DNA from: Alteromonas sp. RKMC-009 | GTDB lineage: Bacteria > Pseudomonadota > Gammaproteobacteria > Enterobacterales > Alteromonadaceae | NCBI RefSeq assembly: GCF_003584565.2 | Contig: NZ_CP031010.1 | Span: forward strand, 3,968,001-4,032,000 | Direction: 5' to 3' | Length of the DNA stretch: 64,000 nucleotides | Part shown: positions 40,856 to 50,421 of the stretch, piece by piece | Layout of the letters: the number at the start of each line of letters is the position of its first letter | How positions within the stretch are numbered: the stretch's first letter is position 1 | Position numbers and translations under genes: made by a program | Notes under the pieces: generated by a model | Databases searched by the model: none | Seen by the model: the letters and a program-made list of their open reading frames with translations, nothing else | Told to the model about the DNA's origin: nothing

Positions 40856-40986
40856 GCATCAGTATTGTTCAACATACCTTCCTTTGCTGGTGTTGACCGG
40901 CCAATTAACATACAATCTTTACGTTATCTTTATTCATGCCTGAAATCATAAAAGGGAAGTATTCGGGCAAGCTTAGCGGAGCGTTT

Positions 40987-41991
40987 ATGCGTCATTTACG
41001 TTTAAAACATCTTTTCATCGGATTGTTATTCGGCAGCCAACTGGCCAGTGCCGCGCCTGTGTATCTGAATGAAGCTTTTGATTTCAACGCGTACATCATG
41101 GAAAACATGACAGGCACTCAGTCTGATGTAGAGGGTACGCTGGCTGTAGGTGGCGACTTAAACCTGCAGCACTATGGTATTGGTCTCGAACTGCCGGAAA
41201 ATGGTCAACAAAACACCCTTACAGTGGGCGGCAACGTCACAATGCGGGATGCCCGTATTTACAATGGTGATGCCGTAGCCGGTGGCACCATTGATATCGA
41301 CAGTTCTGTTGGCCTGTATGGCGTTAATGCAACCAATAATACGCACAGTTTTTATAATGACAGCTCCTTTGATTTCACCAGTATCAATCAGGATCTGCTG
41401 ACCACGTCATCATTGTGGGGCGCTTTGTCAGACAATGCTACCACCACGGTAACCGGTAACGGCACAGACGTGTGGAGTATCAGCTTTGATGGCAACAGCG
41501 ATTTTAACGTGTTCTCTATTGATGCCTCGACCCTGTCTGCAGCAAACAAAAGCATTTATCTGAACGTTGATACAGACAGCTACAACATTATCAATGTGAC
41601 CGGTACAGATGTATCTCTGTTTAATACCGGTTTTTATGGCGCAGACGGCAGTAAGATTGCAGATAATCAGCCGGGGGTTTACCGTCACGACGGTACGTAC
41701 GCGAATAATGTGTTATTTAACTTTGTTGATGCCACATCACTGACCCTGAACGCCATTGGTTTTAAAGGCAGTATTCTGGCTCCGTTGGCAGACACCGTGT
41801 TCTATGACGGGCATATTGATGGCAACTTTATTGTGAAAAGCCTGACATCGCCTGTGGGCACGCTGACAGGCCAGATCAATAACTACCAGTTCGGTAACTT
41901 TACAGTCAGCGAGCCTGGTGGCGCGTTGTTTTTCGTCATCCTAATGGCATTTGGTCTCCGTCAGTATTTATTAAAAAGCAAAGCCTTTTAA
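40987..41991 (+). CDS. Choice-of-anchor A protein with PEP-CTERM-like tail
   Basis: A 334-residue secreted protein with signal peptide ending near ASA (residue 21). The body is a beta-rich choice-of-anchor A domain (FNAYIMENMTG, LAVGGDLNL, VGGNVTMRDARI, GSILAPLAD). The C-terminus reads SEPGGALFFVILMAFGLRQY followed by basic residues, which fits a PEP-CTERM sorting signal recognised by exosortase. Such proteins are usually linked to exopolysaccharide or biofilm matrix. Start at 40987 has GCGGAG upstream. Its last 21 bases overlap the 3' end of bcsC on the other strand. No exosortase gene is visible in this window. Confidence 0.78.
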   Translation: MRHLRLKHLFIGLLFGSQLASAAPVYLNEAFDFNAYIMENMTGTQSDVEGTLAVGGDLNLQHYGIGLELPENGQQNTLTVGGNVTMRDARIYNGDAVAGGTIDIDSSVGLYGVNATNNTHSFYNDSSFDFTSINQDLLTTSSLWGALSDNATTTVTGNGTDVWSISFDGNSDFNVFSIDASTLSAANKSIYLNVDTDSYNIINVTGTDVSLFNTGFYGADGSKIADNQPGVYRHDGTYANNVLFNFVDATSLTLNAIGFKGSILAPLADTVFYDGHIDGNFIVKSLTSPVGTLTGQINNYQFGNFTVSEPGGALFFVILMAFGLRQYLLKSKAF

Positions 41992-44274
41992 TTCCACAGA
42001 CGACCCTATCAGTGTTTCGCTGGTTACGCCCTTTCGCGGGGCGGCATACCAGCGAAGCTCAATACCAGCATACGTTGCCTGATACGCCACAGCATGTGAG
42101 CGGCTGACATAACCCGCCAGCGACCAGTGATTCCCAAACAGATACTGACCTTCAAGCAGCAACTCACCGTTGACGCCTGACACATTGGTTGACGGTAACA
42201 CCGTGACTGAGTCCTCAGTTAACGGAAAACGCGGCCCGCCATCCTGTTTGATAGAAGACCAGCCAAGACTGAAACGGCCTCTTAACTGCCACAATTTACC
42301 TTCAGCGGTCAGAAGGTCAGTGCTGACCCCGGTACTGAAGAATCCCTGCGGACTGAAATAGCCGCCATGTCCGGCCGTAAAACCGCTTAAATCGTGATCG
42401 TACTGCTGCCAGCCGAGATACGGTGCCACGCGGAAATAGTCCAGCCAGTCTTTCTTATCGCCGGATAATTCTCTGCTAACTTCAACCCGCAGGCTCTGCA
42501 TGGTGTTATCCTTCACCTGCTCCCCGTCAAGCATAGCGGTTTCTGCTGACAAAGATGCTGACCACACATCGTTCAAGGCCACTACACCCAGTCCACGCAG
42601 ACCTGATTGCATAACACCGCCCCACGCTGCGCTACTGTCACGTGATGAGGTATCAAACCAGGTGCCGGTTTGACTGAGAACACTGTCTTTTCTGCGTTCT
42701 CTGTAAGCCAGACCTGATACTAAGAAATCAGCCTGATACCAGGTAGCCCCTAAGGCACCGGTCAGACGGGTAGAGACAGGTTGATCAAGCAGCAAGTACC
42801 CGGCCTGACCGTACCAGGTCCAGTCCTGCTCCTGACGGGCTAAGAAAACATCGATGCCCTGCCCGGCCTGCTTTGCCTCACCGGCAAAGTCAGCATCAGA
42901 CAAGCCAGTCCCAAACCAGCTGCCGGCATCCGGTGTCCCGCTGAACACCTGTTCATGACGCACGCTGACATCGACACGGGTATCTTTATAGACATCAGTG
43001 AAGCCGGTATAACCGGCATGCTCGTCAAGATGACCAAGCCCCCTTTCACCGCTACGGTGACGGGCTGATAAGCCGGCATAAACCTGCACATCGCCGGCGG
43101 TGGATTCTTTTGCCGGATTTGCATTGTAACGGTCAGCCAGGTCGAACTGTTTTCTCCCGAATGCTTGTCCGCCTTCCTGACTGCTGATAAACGTGGCAAT
43201 AAAGGGATACTTTGCTGACAGCGGCATCAGCGCTTCGGCATCGTAATCAAAACTATGAATAACGGCAGACTGAACCTCTTCGTCAGCCGGGGAGTCTGCC
43301 AGCACAGACAGAAACACCTTCGAAGCGGCCGCTTTATTACCGCTTTCATCCAGTGCCCAGCCGTACAGCATTTCCTGGTCACGGCTGAGAAGGTTACGCT
43401 CTTTGAGGGATTCTGCAGCACGGATGCTGGCTGCATAATCTTTCGCTTCCCATGCAGCAGTTTGCTGTGAAGACAATCCGTCACGGCACCATGTTGTTAA
43501 TTCAGTCGTGGCAGGAGTAGTACAAGCCAGTGCAAGTGCGTCTTCACTGTGTCCCTGCCCGTCCAGGCTCAATACCTCACCGTAACGGTTACCGGTTATC
43601 CTGAATAAAGATCCCGAGCGGGTAAACTCACCGGCATCAAAAGCCTGCCAGGCAGCACCGTTTATCAGTGCGGCAACTTGCTGCGGCCATGCATCATAAA
43701 GCGCTTGCAACCCGTTAAGATCGTCTGCAGCCATGGCCTGAAAGCTGAGTGCATCCACAGCCGCACCAATGGCATCTTTTTTCTGTCCGGCACTGCCTTC
43801 ACTGACCAGAGAGAACAGAGTCATGGCTTCGTTATATTGCTGCCTGGCCATGTAAATCCAACCGGTCAGTAACAAGTCCGCGTCATTGCGTTTGCTGTTA
43901 GCGATGGTTGCAGCACGGGACACTGCAACGACAGAAAGCCTCTGCCACTGCTTTTCTTTCATCGCTGCCAGCCGGCCCATAAATACCGCATCGGGGTCTT
44001 CTTTAACGGTCTCTTTTTTCCTTTCGACAGGGACCACCGGCTTTACCGGTTTATTCAGCAAGCTGATAGCCTGCTTAAGAGATTCTTCCGGCTGCCAGTC
44101 AGGATAACGGTTTTGTAAACGCTGATATTCGGCGTTTGCCAGCGCCACCTGCTTATGTTTAATGTGATACCACACGCCGGTCAGATCCGGCGCTTCAGCC
44201 GCTTGAAGGGGCGCATTCAGGCCCAGAGTCGTCAGTACTGCTACGGTTAAAAGTGACAACCGCTTAACTGCCAT
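41971..44274 (-). CDS. bcsC: Cellulose synthase operon protein C-like (BcsC), shortened TPR region
   Basis: A 767-residue exported protein with signal peptide ending at LQA (about residue 25). The first half is TPR-like helical repeats, and the C-terminal about 370 residues form the BcsC outer-membrane barrel region (LGWQQYDHDLSGFTAGHGG, YFSPQGFFSTG, LLEGQYLFGNHWSLAGY). E. coli BcsC is about 1150 residues, so the periplasmic TPR part is much shorter here. It should form the outer-membrane exit for cellulose. Its start overlaps the bcsZ end by 11 bases. The 3' end overlaps the convergent PEP-CTERM-like gene. Confidence 0.82.
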   Translation of the reverse strand: MAVKRLSLLTVAVLTTLGLNAPLQAAEAPDLTGVWYHIKHKQVALANAEYQRLQNRYPDWQPEESLKQAISLLNKPVKPVVPVERKKETVKEDPDAVFMGRLAAMKEKQWQRLSVVAVSRAATIANSKRNDADLLLTGWIYMARQQYNEAMTLFSLVSEGSAGQKKDAIGAAVDALSFQAMAADDLNGLQALYDAWPQQVAALINGAAWQAFDAGEFTRSGSLFRITGNRYGEVLSLDGQGHSEDALALACTTPATTELTTWCRDGLSSQQTAAWEAKDYAASIRAAESLKERNLLSRDQEMLYGWALDESGNKAAASKVFLSVLADSPADEEVQSAVIHSFDYDAEALMPLSAKYPFIATFISSQEGGQAFGRKQFDLADRYNANPAKESTAGDVQVYAGLSARHRSGERGLGHLDEHAGYTGFTDVYKDTRVDVSVRHEQVFSGTPDAGSWFGTGLSDADFAGEAKQAGQGIDVFLARQEQDWTWYGQAGYLLLDQPVSTRLTGALGATWYQADFLVSGLAYRERRKDSVLSQTGTWFDTSSRDSSAAWGGVMQSGLRGLGVVALNDVWSASLSAETAMLDGEQVKDNTMQSLRVEVSRELSGDKKDWLDYFRVAPYLGWQQYDHDLSGFTAGHGGYFSPQGFFSTGVSTDLLTAEGKLWQLRGRFSLGWSSIKQDGGPRFPLTEDSVTVLPSTNVSGVNGELLLEGQYLFGNHWSLAGYVSRSHAVAYQATYAGIELRWYAAPRKGVTSETLIGSSVELKGFAF

Positions 44275-45310
44275 GCCGGTTTCCTTCTTGAATTGCCAGA
44301 CGGCTCAGCATAATGAGACTTGCTGAATAGTAATCAAGCTCATCGTTAAGGGTAAATACACCGGCGGCGTTATCCCCCTTCACAGACTCATCATAAAGCT
44401 GTGCCGTCGCGGCACTTGCCGCTTTCATGCCCGGTGTCAGGGGATATTCTGCCACCGCACCGGTAAGTAAGTTTTTGGTTGCCGGTGCAGCGGGATCTGA
44501 CCAGTAATCCAGAAAAGGTTTCGCTACCTGCTTATCGATATTTTGCCAGCCAAGTTGCAACGGAATGCGACAGGCATTGAACCCGAACTCAGGGTTTACT
44601 ACACCGTCAAGACTGATGCCGTCGTCTGTCACTCTTAACCAGTCCGGGGTTAATGACCACTGGTTATTACTCTGCTGTATCAGTGAAATGCCGGATACGG
44701 CCAGATCGTCCCAGGTTTCATCGCCGGTAGCATCAGCGGCAGCATTCAGCGCCGGAAATACCCAGTAGGATAAATTCACCTGCACGTCGCCGTTGGGGTA
44801 AATAAAACCATTTTCCCCCGGCAGCAACAGCACGTAAGGATGCTTAGCCACGACCATAGTGGCCCTTACAGCCTCCAGAATCGCCATGGCTGATTTACGG
44901 TACACCGGTTCCTGCCATTTATCTGCCGCTTTAATTAACGCCCAGGCGATAAGTAAATCCCCGTCCGAGGCGTTATTGGGATCATCCACACAGGTTCTGT
45001 CCTGTTGAGGACACGGCGTATACCGCCAGCTGAACAGCTTATCGGCCCGCTGTAAGGTAGTGGCTGTCCACTGCCATAATTCGTCAAACCGTGCCTTGTC
45101 GTCAGCCGCTACGGCGAACAACATACCGTACCCCTGCCCTTCACTATGAGACACATTGTTGTTACCGGTGTCGATAATACGACCCTGGTCGTAAAATCTG
45201 GCCGCGTAGGTGTCCCAGGCGAGGGCGAACTCACTTTTGCGGGCAGGTGAGCAAGCAGTCATCAGCACCACCACAGAGAATAAAACAAAGCCAAACCGTC
45301 TCATCACCAT
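44264..45310 (-). CDS. bcsZ: Endoglucanase, glycoside hydrolase family 8 (BcsZ)
   Basis: A 348-residue exported GH8 cellulase with a lipobox-like MTAC in its signal region. GH8 features include SEGQGYGMLFAVAADD with the acid Glu58, and ASDGDLLIAWALIKAADKW with the conserved Asp in the D-G-D segment. BcsZ trims or releases nascent cellulose in the periplasm. ATG codons at 45310 and 45304 are both in frame; the latter makes a TGATG overlap with the bcsB stop. Gene order bcsA-bcsB-bcsZ-bcsC is as in enterobacteria. Confidence 0.88.
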   Translation of the reverse strand: MVMRRFGFVLFSVVVLMTACSPARKSEFALAWDTYAARFYDQGRIIDTGNNNVSHSEGQGYGMLFAVAADDKARFDELWQWTATTLQRADKLFSWRYTPCPQQDRTCVDDPNNASDGDLLIAWALIKAADKWQEPVYRKSAMAILEAVRATMVVAKHPYVLLLPGENGFIYPNGDVQVNLSYWVFPALNAAADATGDETWDDLAVSGISLIQQSNNQWSLTPDWLRVTDDGISLDGVVNPEFGFNACRIPLQLGWQNIDKQVAKPFLDYWSDPAAPATKNLLTGAVAEYPLTPGMKAASAATAQLYDESVKGDNAAGVFTLNDELDYYSASLIMLSRLAIQEGNRHGS

Positions 45311-47574
45311 TGGTCCTGCATCTTGTTATTCCGGCGGCGCAGCAACCAGTAAGCAATGAATGAACAGAACAGCACCAGCACAATAAACGCAATTAGCCAA
45401 TACCAGGGATGGTTCGACAACCACATGCGGGTTTGCAGCCAGCTATCTTCAAATTCTCCGACCACGTAAACATCGGCAACCTGCATCACCAGCGCCGGCT
45501 GGTCAGGGTTTTCCCAGGCAAAGAAGTCTCCCCCCAGTTGCCCCCAGATGGACGGTGAAATCAGATCCTGCACACGGTCATTGAGTTGTGAGGGCGTATC
45601 AGCGGCCATCATAAATATTGTGCCGGTACCGTCACTCTGCGGGTTCTTTTGAGCAATCAGGACTGCCAGATCGCCCAGCCCGCTTTGCTGCACCGTCACA
45701 CCATGCATAATCAGATTCTTATGCTGTTTGTCTTCTGCCGCTTCCCGCAGACGGTTGTGCAGCATGTTTTGCAGGCGGTAGGGCCACTTTTTGACATTCT
45801 CCAGCGACGCACCAAACGCAGTGGCATAACCCTCCGGTACAGAGTCCGGTGTGGTCATCAAAAATGCAGTATCAGTAGTCGTGCCGGGCACGCCTTCAAT
45901 AACGTGAATATCGGGAAGCAGCGTACCCGCTGTCTGCGCCAGTTTACCGGCCAGTGTCAGTGCACCACCGGTCATGTCCGGCCGGGTCACGTAAATATCC
46001 GCAGACTTGCGCACAACAGATGCCATGGGGTAAGCGGTTTCTCCAAACAAGCGCAGATCAGGCTGCTTGGCAACATGCCCCGCTTCCGGCAGCTCGATAC
46101 GACTGTCAGGTAACAACTGGAAGTAAAGATGACGCCCTGCCACATCATCACACACCACATCAGTAATAGGTGCACGCATCGCCACGTCGAAATCGAGACG
46201 GTTGCGGCCTCCTTTCAGGTGCCTTGCAGGCACATTTAACTGATACTTGCGGAAGGAATCACCATTGGGATTTGATAACGGCAATCCATGCACCAGTTTG
46301 CCGTTTATCAGCACATTCATCATTGAACCCTGACCAAACTCAGCACCGTAGGCAAAATCCAGCAACAAGGTTACCGTGGCATTTTCAGGCACATAGAAAT
46401 CCGCCGGTAAATTGAATTCAACACGCTTGGTAGTAGCAGTTTCTCCGCGGTATTCCGCACCACCGTCGCCCATATCCTGAAATGAGTAACTTTCCCCGGG
46501 CGTCAGGGTGTCGGCCACCAGCGGTACCTGATTGCTGGCAGTCTGGAAGCCGTCAATAAGAATAAAGGGATCCGGATTCAGTGCATCATCCATCAGAGCC
46601 AGTGTGGTTGCAGCACGCTGCACCTGCCCCTCATTTGTACCGGACACAATCAGGCGCTGCCGCGCCGGCACCAGCACCTTGTCATCCACCACAATGGCGG
46701 GTGTGGACTCGATACCTAAATATGCATCTCCGATTTGATTGAAGGTTTGCTCAGATAAAAACGGACGCAAAGAAGACGCCGTTCCCACTACCACATGTAA
46801 AGCTTCCTTCGACCTGTTATCAAGATAAAAACTGCTGATGCGATAGCGTTCCGCCTGTTCATCACTCCACGGCGTCAGATCATCTCTGGCCGGCAGCGCA
46901 CGGGTATTGTCCAGCACGCCATGGCGGATTGCCAGATTCTGATAATCTGCACGTAGCGCCAGCGCCTGAGCAACCAATGGCAATGCAGTGGTGAGAGTAG
47001 ATTGTTCAGCTCCGGACGCAGTAAACAATGTGACGCCCTGTTGCCGGCCGATACCGGGATTAAACCGGTTCTTTAAATCAGCCAGCACGGCCGGGCCATT
47101 AACTGCCGAAGTTTCTACAGACAGCACCGAACGGTATAAATCGATTTCACTCCACAGTTCCGGCGCGGCGTTATCAACACACTGATTGGCATAATGCTGA
47201 CTCACAGCAAACGTCAGGGTATTGAATCCTTCACGCCAGAGCTCAGCAGGAATATCAATTTCAGGACGGAAATTCGGCGCATTAGGATCCAGCGCAATCT
47301 GACTGATGGTGGCATTGTTAAACCGGACCGCCAGAACCGAACGCTGCCGGATGAGAGCGATAGAATTCACCGCCCGCATGTCCAGTGTGGCTTTCTCCAC
47401 CTTCAGACCACCGGACAATGGCACAGATAATTCAAATTCCGCCACTGCCCCTTCCATTCTCAATGTACTGTCACCTGCATACAAATCAGACAGTCGCACT
47501 TTGTGGGTTTCTGCTGCTATTGCCTGACTCAGCAGACTCAGGCCAAATAACAGGACGAAAACCATTTTTTTCAT
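45304..47574 (-). CDS. bcsB: Cellulose synthase periplasmic subunit BcsB
   Basis: A 756-residue exported protein with a signal peptide ending near IAA (residue 20), carbohydrate-binding-like and flavodoxin-like domains in the periplasm, and one C-terminal membrane helix (WYWLIAFIVLVLFCSFIAYWLL) followed by basic residues. Conserved-looking blocks include ADIYVTRPDMTGGALTLAG and FFAWENPDQPALVMQVAD. The subunit is needed by BcsA for catalysis and guides the glucan across the periplasm. Start overlaps the bcsA stop by one base (TAATG). Confidence 0.9.
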   Translation of the reverse strand: MKKMVFVLLFGLSLLSQAIAAETHKVRLSDLYAGDSTLRMEGAVAEFELSVPLSGGLKVEKATLDMRAVNSIALIRQRSVLAVRFNNATISQIALDPNAPNFRPEIDIPAELWREGFNTLTFAVSQHYANQCVDNAAPELWSEIDLYRSVLSVETSAVNGPAVLADLKNRFNPGIGRQQGVTLFTASGAEQSTLTTALPLVAQALALRADYQNLAIRHGVLDNTRALPARDDLTPWSDEQAERYRISSFYLDNRSKEALHVVVGTASSLRPFLSEQTFNQIGDAYLGIESTPAIVVDDKVLVPARQRLIVSGTNEGQVQRAATTLALMDDALNPDPFILIDGFQTASNQVPLVADTLTPGESYSFQDMGDGGAEYRGETATTKRVEFNLPADFYVPENATVTLLLDFAYGAEFGQGSMMNVLINGKLVHGLPLSNPNGDSFRKYQLNVPARHLKGGRNRLDFDVAMRAPITDVVCDDVAGRHLYFQLLPDSRIELPEAGHVAKQPDLRLFGETAYPMASVVRKSADIYVTRPDMTGGALTLAGKLAQTAGTLLPDIHVIEGVPGTTTDTAFLMTTPDSVPEGYATAFGASLENVKKWPYRLQNMLHNRLREAAEDKQHKNLIMHGVTVQQSGLGDLAVLIAQKNPQSDGTGTIFMMAADTPSQLNDRVQDLISPSIWGQLGGDFFAWENPDQPALVMQVADVYVVGEFEDSWLQTRMWLSNHPWYWLIAFIVLVLFCSFIAYWLLRRRNNKMQDQW

Positions 47575-49781
47575 TATGTGCTTCCTTTAGCTGTGCGCAT
47601 CTTTTGCCAGTAGCGGCGGCTGTTCAGATACAAATGCTGAAATGCCGGTCTGACACTTACCCTCAGTACATGTTTAACACCGAACCAGTAGGACACCGGA
47701 CGGGTTCTGCGACGCTGGAAACTCTGCCAGCGCCGGCTGTCGCCCAGAACAAAACGGACGATCTGGTCAATATTACCTTCGTCCTGAACAAACTGAAATC
47801 GTACAAATTTATTGTCAGGAGATACAGACAGCACCTGACACGGCAGGCGGATCTTGCCTAAGTCCCCTTCTCTGTCTGTGATCAGCGTCACTTTTTCCGG
47901 CAATCCGGCAGTGTCGCCGCTCAGCCTGAGCTTTGCGCCCCCCAGAGACAAATCTATCAGGTGACCGGTCCAGGCATTTCCATCAGAGCCGATAAGGCTG
48001 ATGTAATCATTGGCCGGCAACCGGGCCTGTTCCCGCACTTGCTTACGCTCTACCAGCACACCCATTACACTGACAAGCAACAACAGATTAAATGCGTTCC
48101 AACCCAACACCACGGCGGTGAGTTCACGGGTAAGGGGTTCATTTACCATTTTCACCACACCGGCTACCATGGCAACGCCCACCAGCAACAGCAATGCATA
48201 AAATACACCGGAAAGAGGTGAAATAAAGGTTTGAGTCAGGTTCTCCCCTTTCGGAGTCACAACAAAGGACGGCGCCCGGGGATTCCTGAACACTTTAGTA
48301 AGTGCCCTGAGAGTAAAAATGCACTGCAGGATCTCGTAAAGCTCTGATACCAGCGGCCACCGGGTCTTACCGAACAACATGGTGGAAAGCATGTAAGTCG
48401 TAATGACGTGGGGCATGGTGTAAGCCATGATCTCAGTCATGGAGGCGTGATAAACCTGCATGCCGAAAACCAGATAGGCCAGCGGCATTAAAAGAAAAAT
48501 AATACGTGCGAAGGGAAACAGCCAGAACAGAATTGAGCTCATATAGCCCATACGCTGATGCCAGCTCAGCTTCTTTTCCTTAAACGGCTTTTTCAGCAAC
48601 AGGATCTGTGTCATACCCTGCGCCCAGCGCATACGCTGCGTCACAAAAGCGTCGAAAGTTTCCGGCGCCAGACCGCTGACCATCGGGCGGTCTACATAAA
48701 CGGACTCGTAACCCATGGCGTGCAAATCGAAAGCGGTCTCAGCATCCTCTGTGATCGACTCTCCGGACAACCCTCCGACCATTTCAAGGTGACTACGCCG
48801 GAGTACCGCCGCAGAGCCACAGAAGAAGGAGGCTGACCAGAAATCCAGCCCCCGCTGAATGGTGCCGTAAAACATGTCGTTTTCTGAAGGCATTCTGCTG
48901 AATGCAGAGAAATAGTTCCGCTCCACCGGGTCGGGGTTCGCCATAAAGTGTGGCGTTTGTACCAGAAAAACTTTTTCGTTTTCCACCAGCCAGGGCACGG
49001 TATGATCAAGAAAATCCATGGTCGGCACATGGTCAGCATCCAGCACAACGATGAGTTCACCATTGGTTTCCAGCAGAGCATCGTTGATGTTTCCGGCTTT
49101 AGCATGATGATTCAGTTTGCGGGCATGATAATGTACGCCAAGCCGTTCACACATGGCCGACAGTTCAGCTTTGCGTGCCCCGGCGCGGTTTGCCGCCGCG
49201 ACATCCTGCTGCGTGATTTTCTGCTCTGTACTGCCATCGTCAAGGAGATGCACAGCCAGTTTTTCCTGCGGATACTTCAACATCAGCGCCGCGCGCAGGG
49301 TCACCTCCAGCAGTTCCGCAGGCTCATTGTAAGTGGGAATAAGCACATCAACGGTGGGTAACTTTTCTTCAGGAATATTGCGGATGGTTTTGAGAGGACG
49401 GCTCAATGGCAACGAATTCACAATACATCCCATTACATGGGTAATGCCGGCGTAAATTTCAGCCAGATAAAGCAACCATACAGCCACCAGCGACAAAACG
49501 TCTGTTGCCGTAAGGGTATACAGCCCGCGCCAGATCAGGTACCGGACAGTAAGCGCCAGGCCGAGGAAAATAGCCACCATGCGAAAAAACTGCTGATACT
49601 TGTGATAGGCCCGTGACTCCTGGGAACAGAGATGCACGGCAATAAGGAGTACGACGGAAACCAGTAACTGAGACCAGGCATCCATAGGCACCAGTAACAG
49701 CAAACCCAGCAGGCTTAAACCGGCAATAAAAACAATCACCAGCCCCCCGGAACGGGAACCGGAAACAGAATTTGAAAACAA
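47574..49781 (-). CDS. bcsA: Cellulose synthase catalytic subunit BcsA with PilZ domain
   Basis: A 735-residue inner-membrane glycosyltransferase family 2 enzyme that polymerises UDP-glucose and extrudes cellulose. Catalytic residues are visible: LLDDGS (Asp181-182), VLDADHVP (DAD 248-250), ITED (344-346) and QRMRW (382-386). The C-terminal PilZ domain has RKQVR (579-583) and DLSLGG (610-615), the two c-di-GMP binding motifs, so allosteric activation by c-di-GMP is likely. The start appears to be TTG at 49781, with GGAG eight bases upstream and one base after the preceding stop; no ATG serves better. It is shorter than E. coli BcsA (872). Confidence 0.93.
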   Translation of the reverse strand: MFSNSVSGSRSGGLVIVFIAGLSLLGLLLLVPMDAWSQLLVSVVLLIAVHLCSQESRAYHKYQQFFRMVAIFLGLALTVRYLIWRGLYTLTATDVLSLVAVWLLYLAEIYAGITHVMGCIVNSLPLSRPLKTIRNIPEEKLPTVDVLIPTYNEPAELLEVTLRAALMLKYPQEKLAVHLLDDGSTEQKITQQDVAAANRAGARKAELSAMCERLGVHYHARKLNHHAKAGNINDALLETNGELIVVLDADHVPTMDFLDHTVPWLVENEKVFLVQTPHFMANPDPVERNYFSAFSRMPSENDMFYGTIQRGLDFWSASFFCGSAAVLRRSHLEMVGGLSGESITEDAETAFDLHAMGYESVYVDRPMVSGLAPETFDAFVTQRMRWAQGMTQILLLKKPFKEKKLSWHQRMGYMSSILFWLFPFARIIFLLMPLAYLVFGMQVYHASMTEIMAYTMPHVITTYMLSTMLFGKTRWPLVSELYEILQCIFTLRALTKVFRNPRAPSFVVTPKGENLTQTFISPLSGVFYALLLLVGVAMVAGVVKMVNEPLTRELTAVVLGWNAFNLLLLVSVMGVLVERKQVREQARLPANDYISLIGSDGNAWTGHLIDLSLGGAKLRLSGDTAGLPEKVTLITDREGDLGKIRLPCQVLSVSPDNKFVRFQFVQDEGNIDQIVRFVLGDSRRWQSFQRRRTRPVSYWFGVKHVLRVSVRPAFQHLYLNSRRYWQKMRTAKGST

Positions 49782-49782
49782 A

Positions 49783-50262
49783 TCAGCGCTCCAAAATGGG
49801 AACGCGGGTAACTGCTGAATAATTCCCGCGGTTAATCAGTACGAGGTGACTGTCAGTGACTTCAACTTCATGATTACTCTGGTAAAAACGTTTTGATAAA
49901 GCATCTCTGTGACGACGTTGCTCTTTAACCAGCAGATAGCATACCGGCTGCACCACACAACCACTGAAGAAAGCAATAAACTCCAGCGTAAACAGCCATA
50001 CCGTTGATACGGGCGAGATAAACAGTGAAAAACACAGCATACAAAAGCTGATCACCATGACGACCAGCCAGATTGCCATCATACGTTTTGCCCGTTGCAG
50101 GGCTTTCTCTGCTGCACAGAACTGCCGTAAACGGTTCTGCCACAAGTTCTCCAGTTGATAAACCGTGTTATCACCGAAGTGTTCTGTGCCGGAGAAACTC
50201 TCAGACTCACTGCTAAAAGCTTCGCCTTCACTGACCTGCAGCGGAAAATTATCAAACGACAT
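49783..50262 (-). CDS. Small membrane protein leading the bcs operon
   Basis: A 159-residue protein with two membrane helices in the middle (MMAIWLVVMVISFCMLCF and VWLFTLEFIAFFSGCVVQPVCYLLV), an acidic Ser/Glu-rich N-terminal region and a short C-terminal region ending VTRVPILER. No known Bcs accessory (BcsQ, R, E, F, G, D, N, O) is clearly matched. The ATG at 50262 has GGGAG a little far upstream; a longer frame from 50364 lacks such a signal. It abuts bcsA (stop and TTG start one base apart), so it should be made with the synthase. A structural or regulatory role in the synthase complex is inference from position. Confidence 0.6.
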   Translation of the reverse strand: MSFDNFPLQVSEGEAFSSESESFSGTEHFGDNTVYQLENLWQNRLRQFCAAEKALQRAKRMMAIWLVVMVISFCMLCFSLFISPVSTVWLFTLEFIAFFSGCVVQPVCYLLVKEQRRHRDALSKRFYQSNHEVEVTDSHLVLINRGNYSAVTRVPILER

Positions 50263-50421
50263 TACACAAGGCTCCCGGAAATGTAGCGCCTTTCCGGATA
50301 ACCGGAAAACGTGCTGATTTCTTAGATCATAGTTTAAAGCCGTGCCTTGGCAGGATAAATTCAACTTATGGCTGATACTTATATGAAGTTATAACACCAG
50401 AAAAATGGATTCAATGATGCG

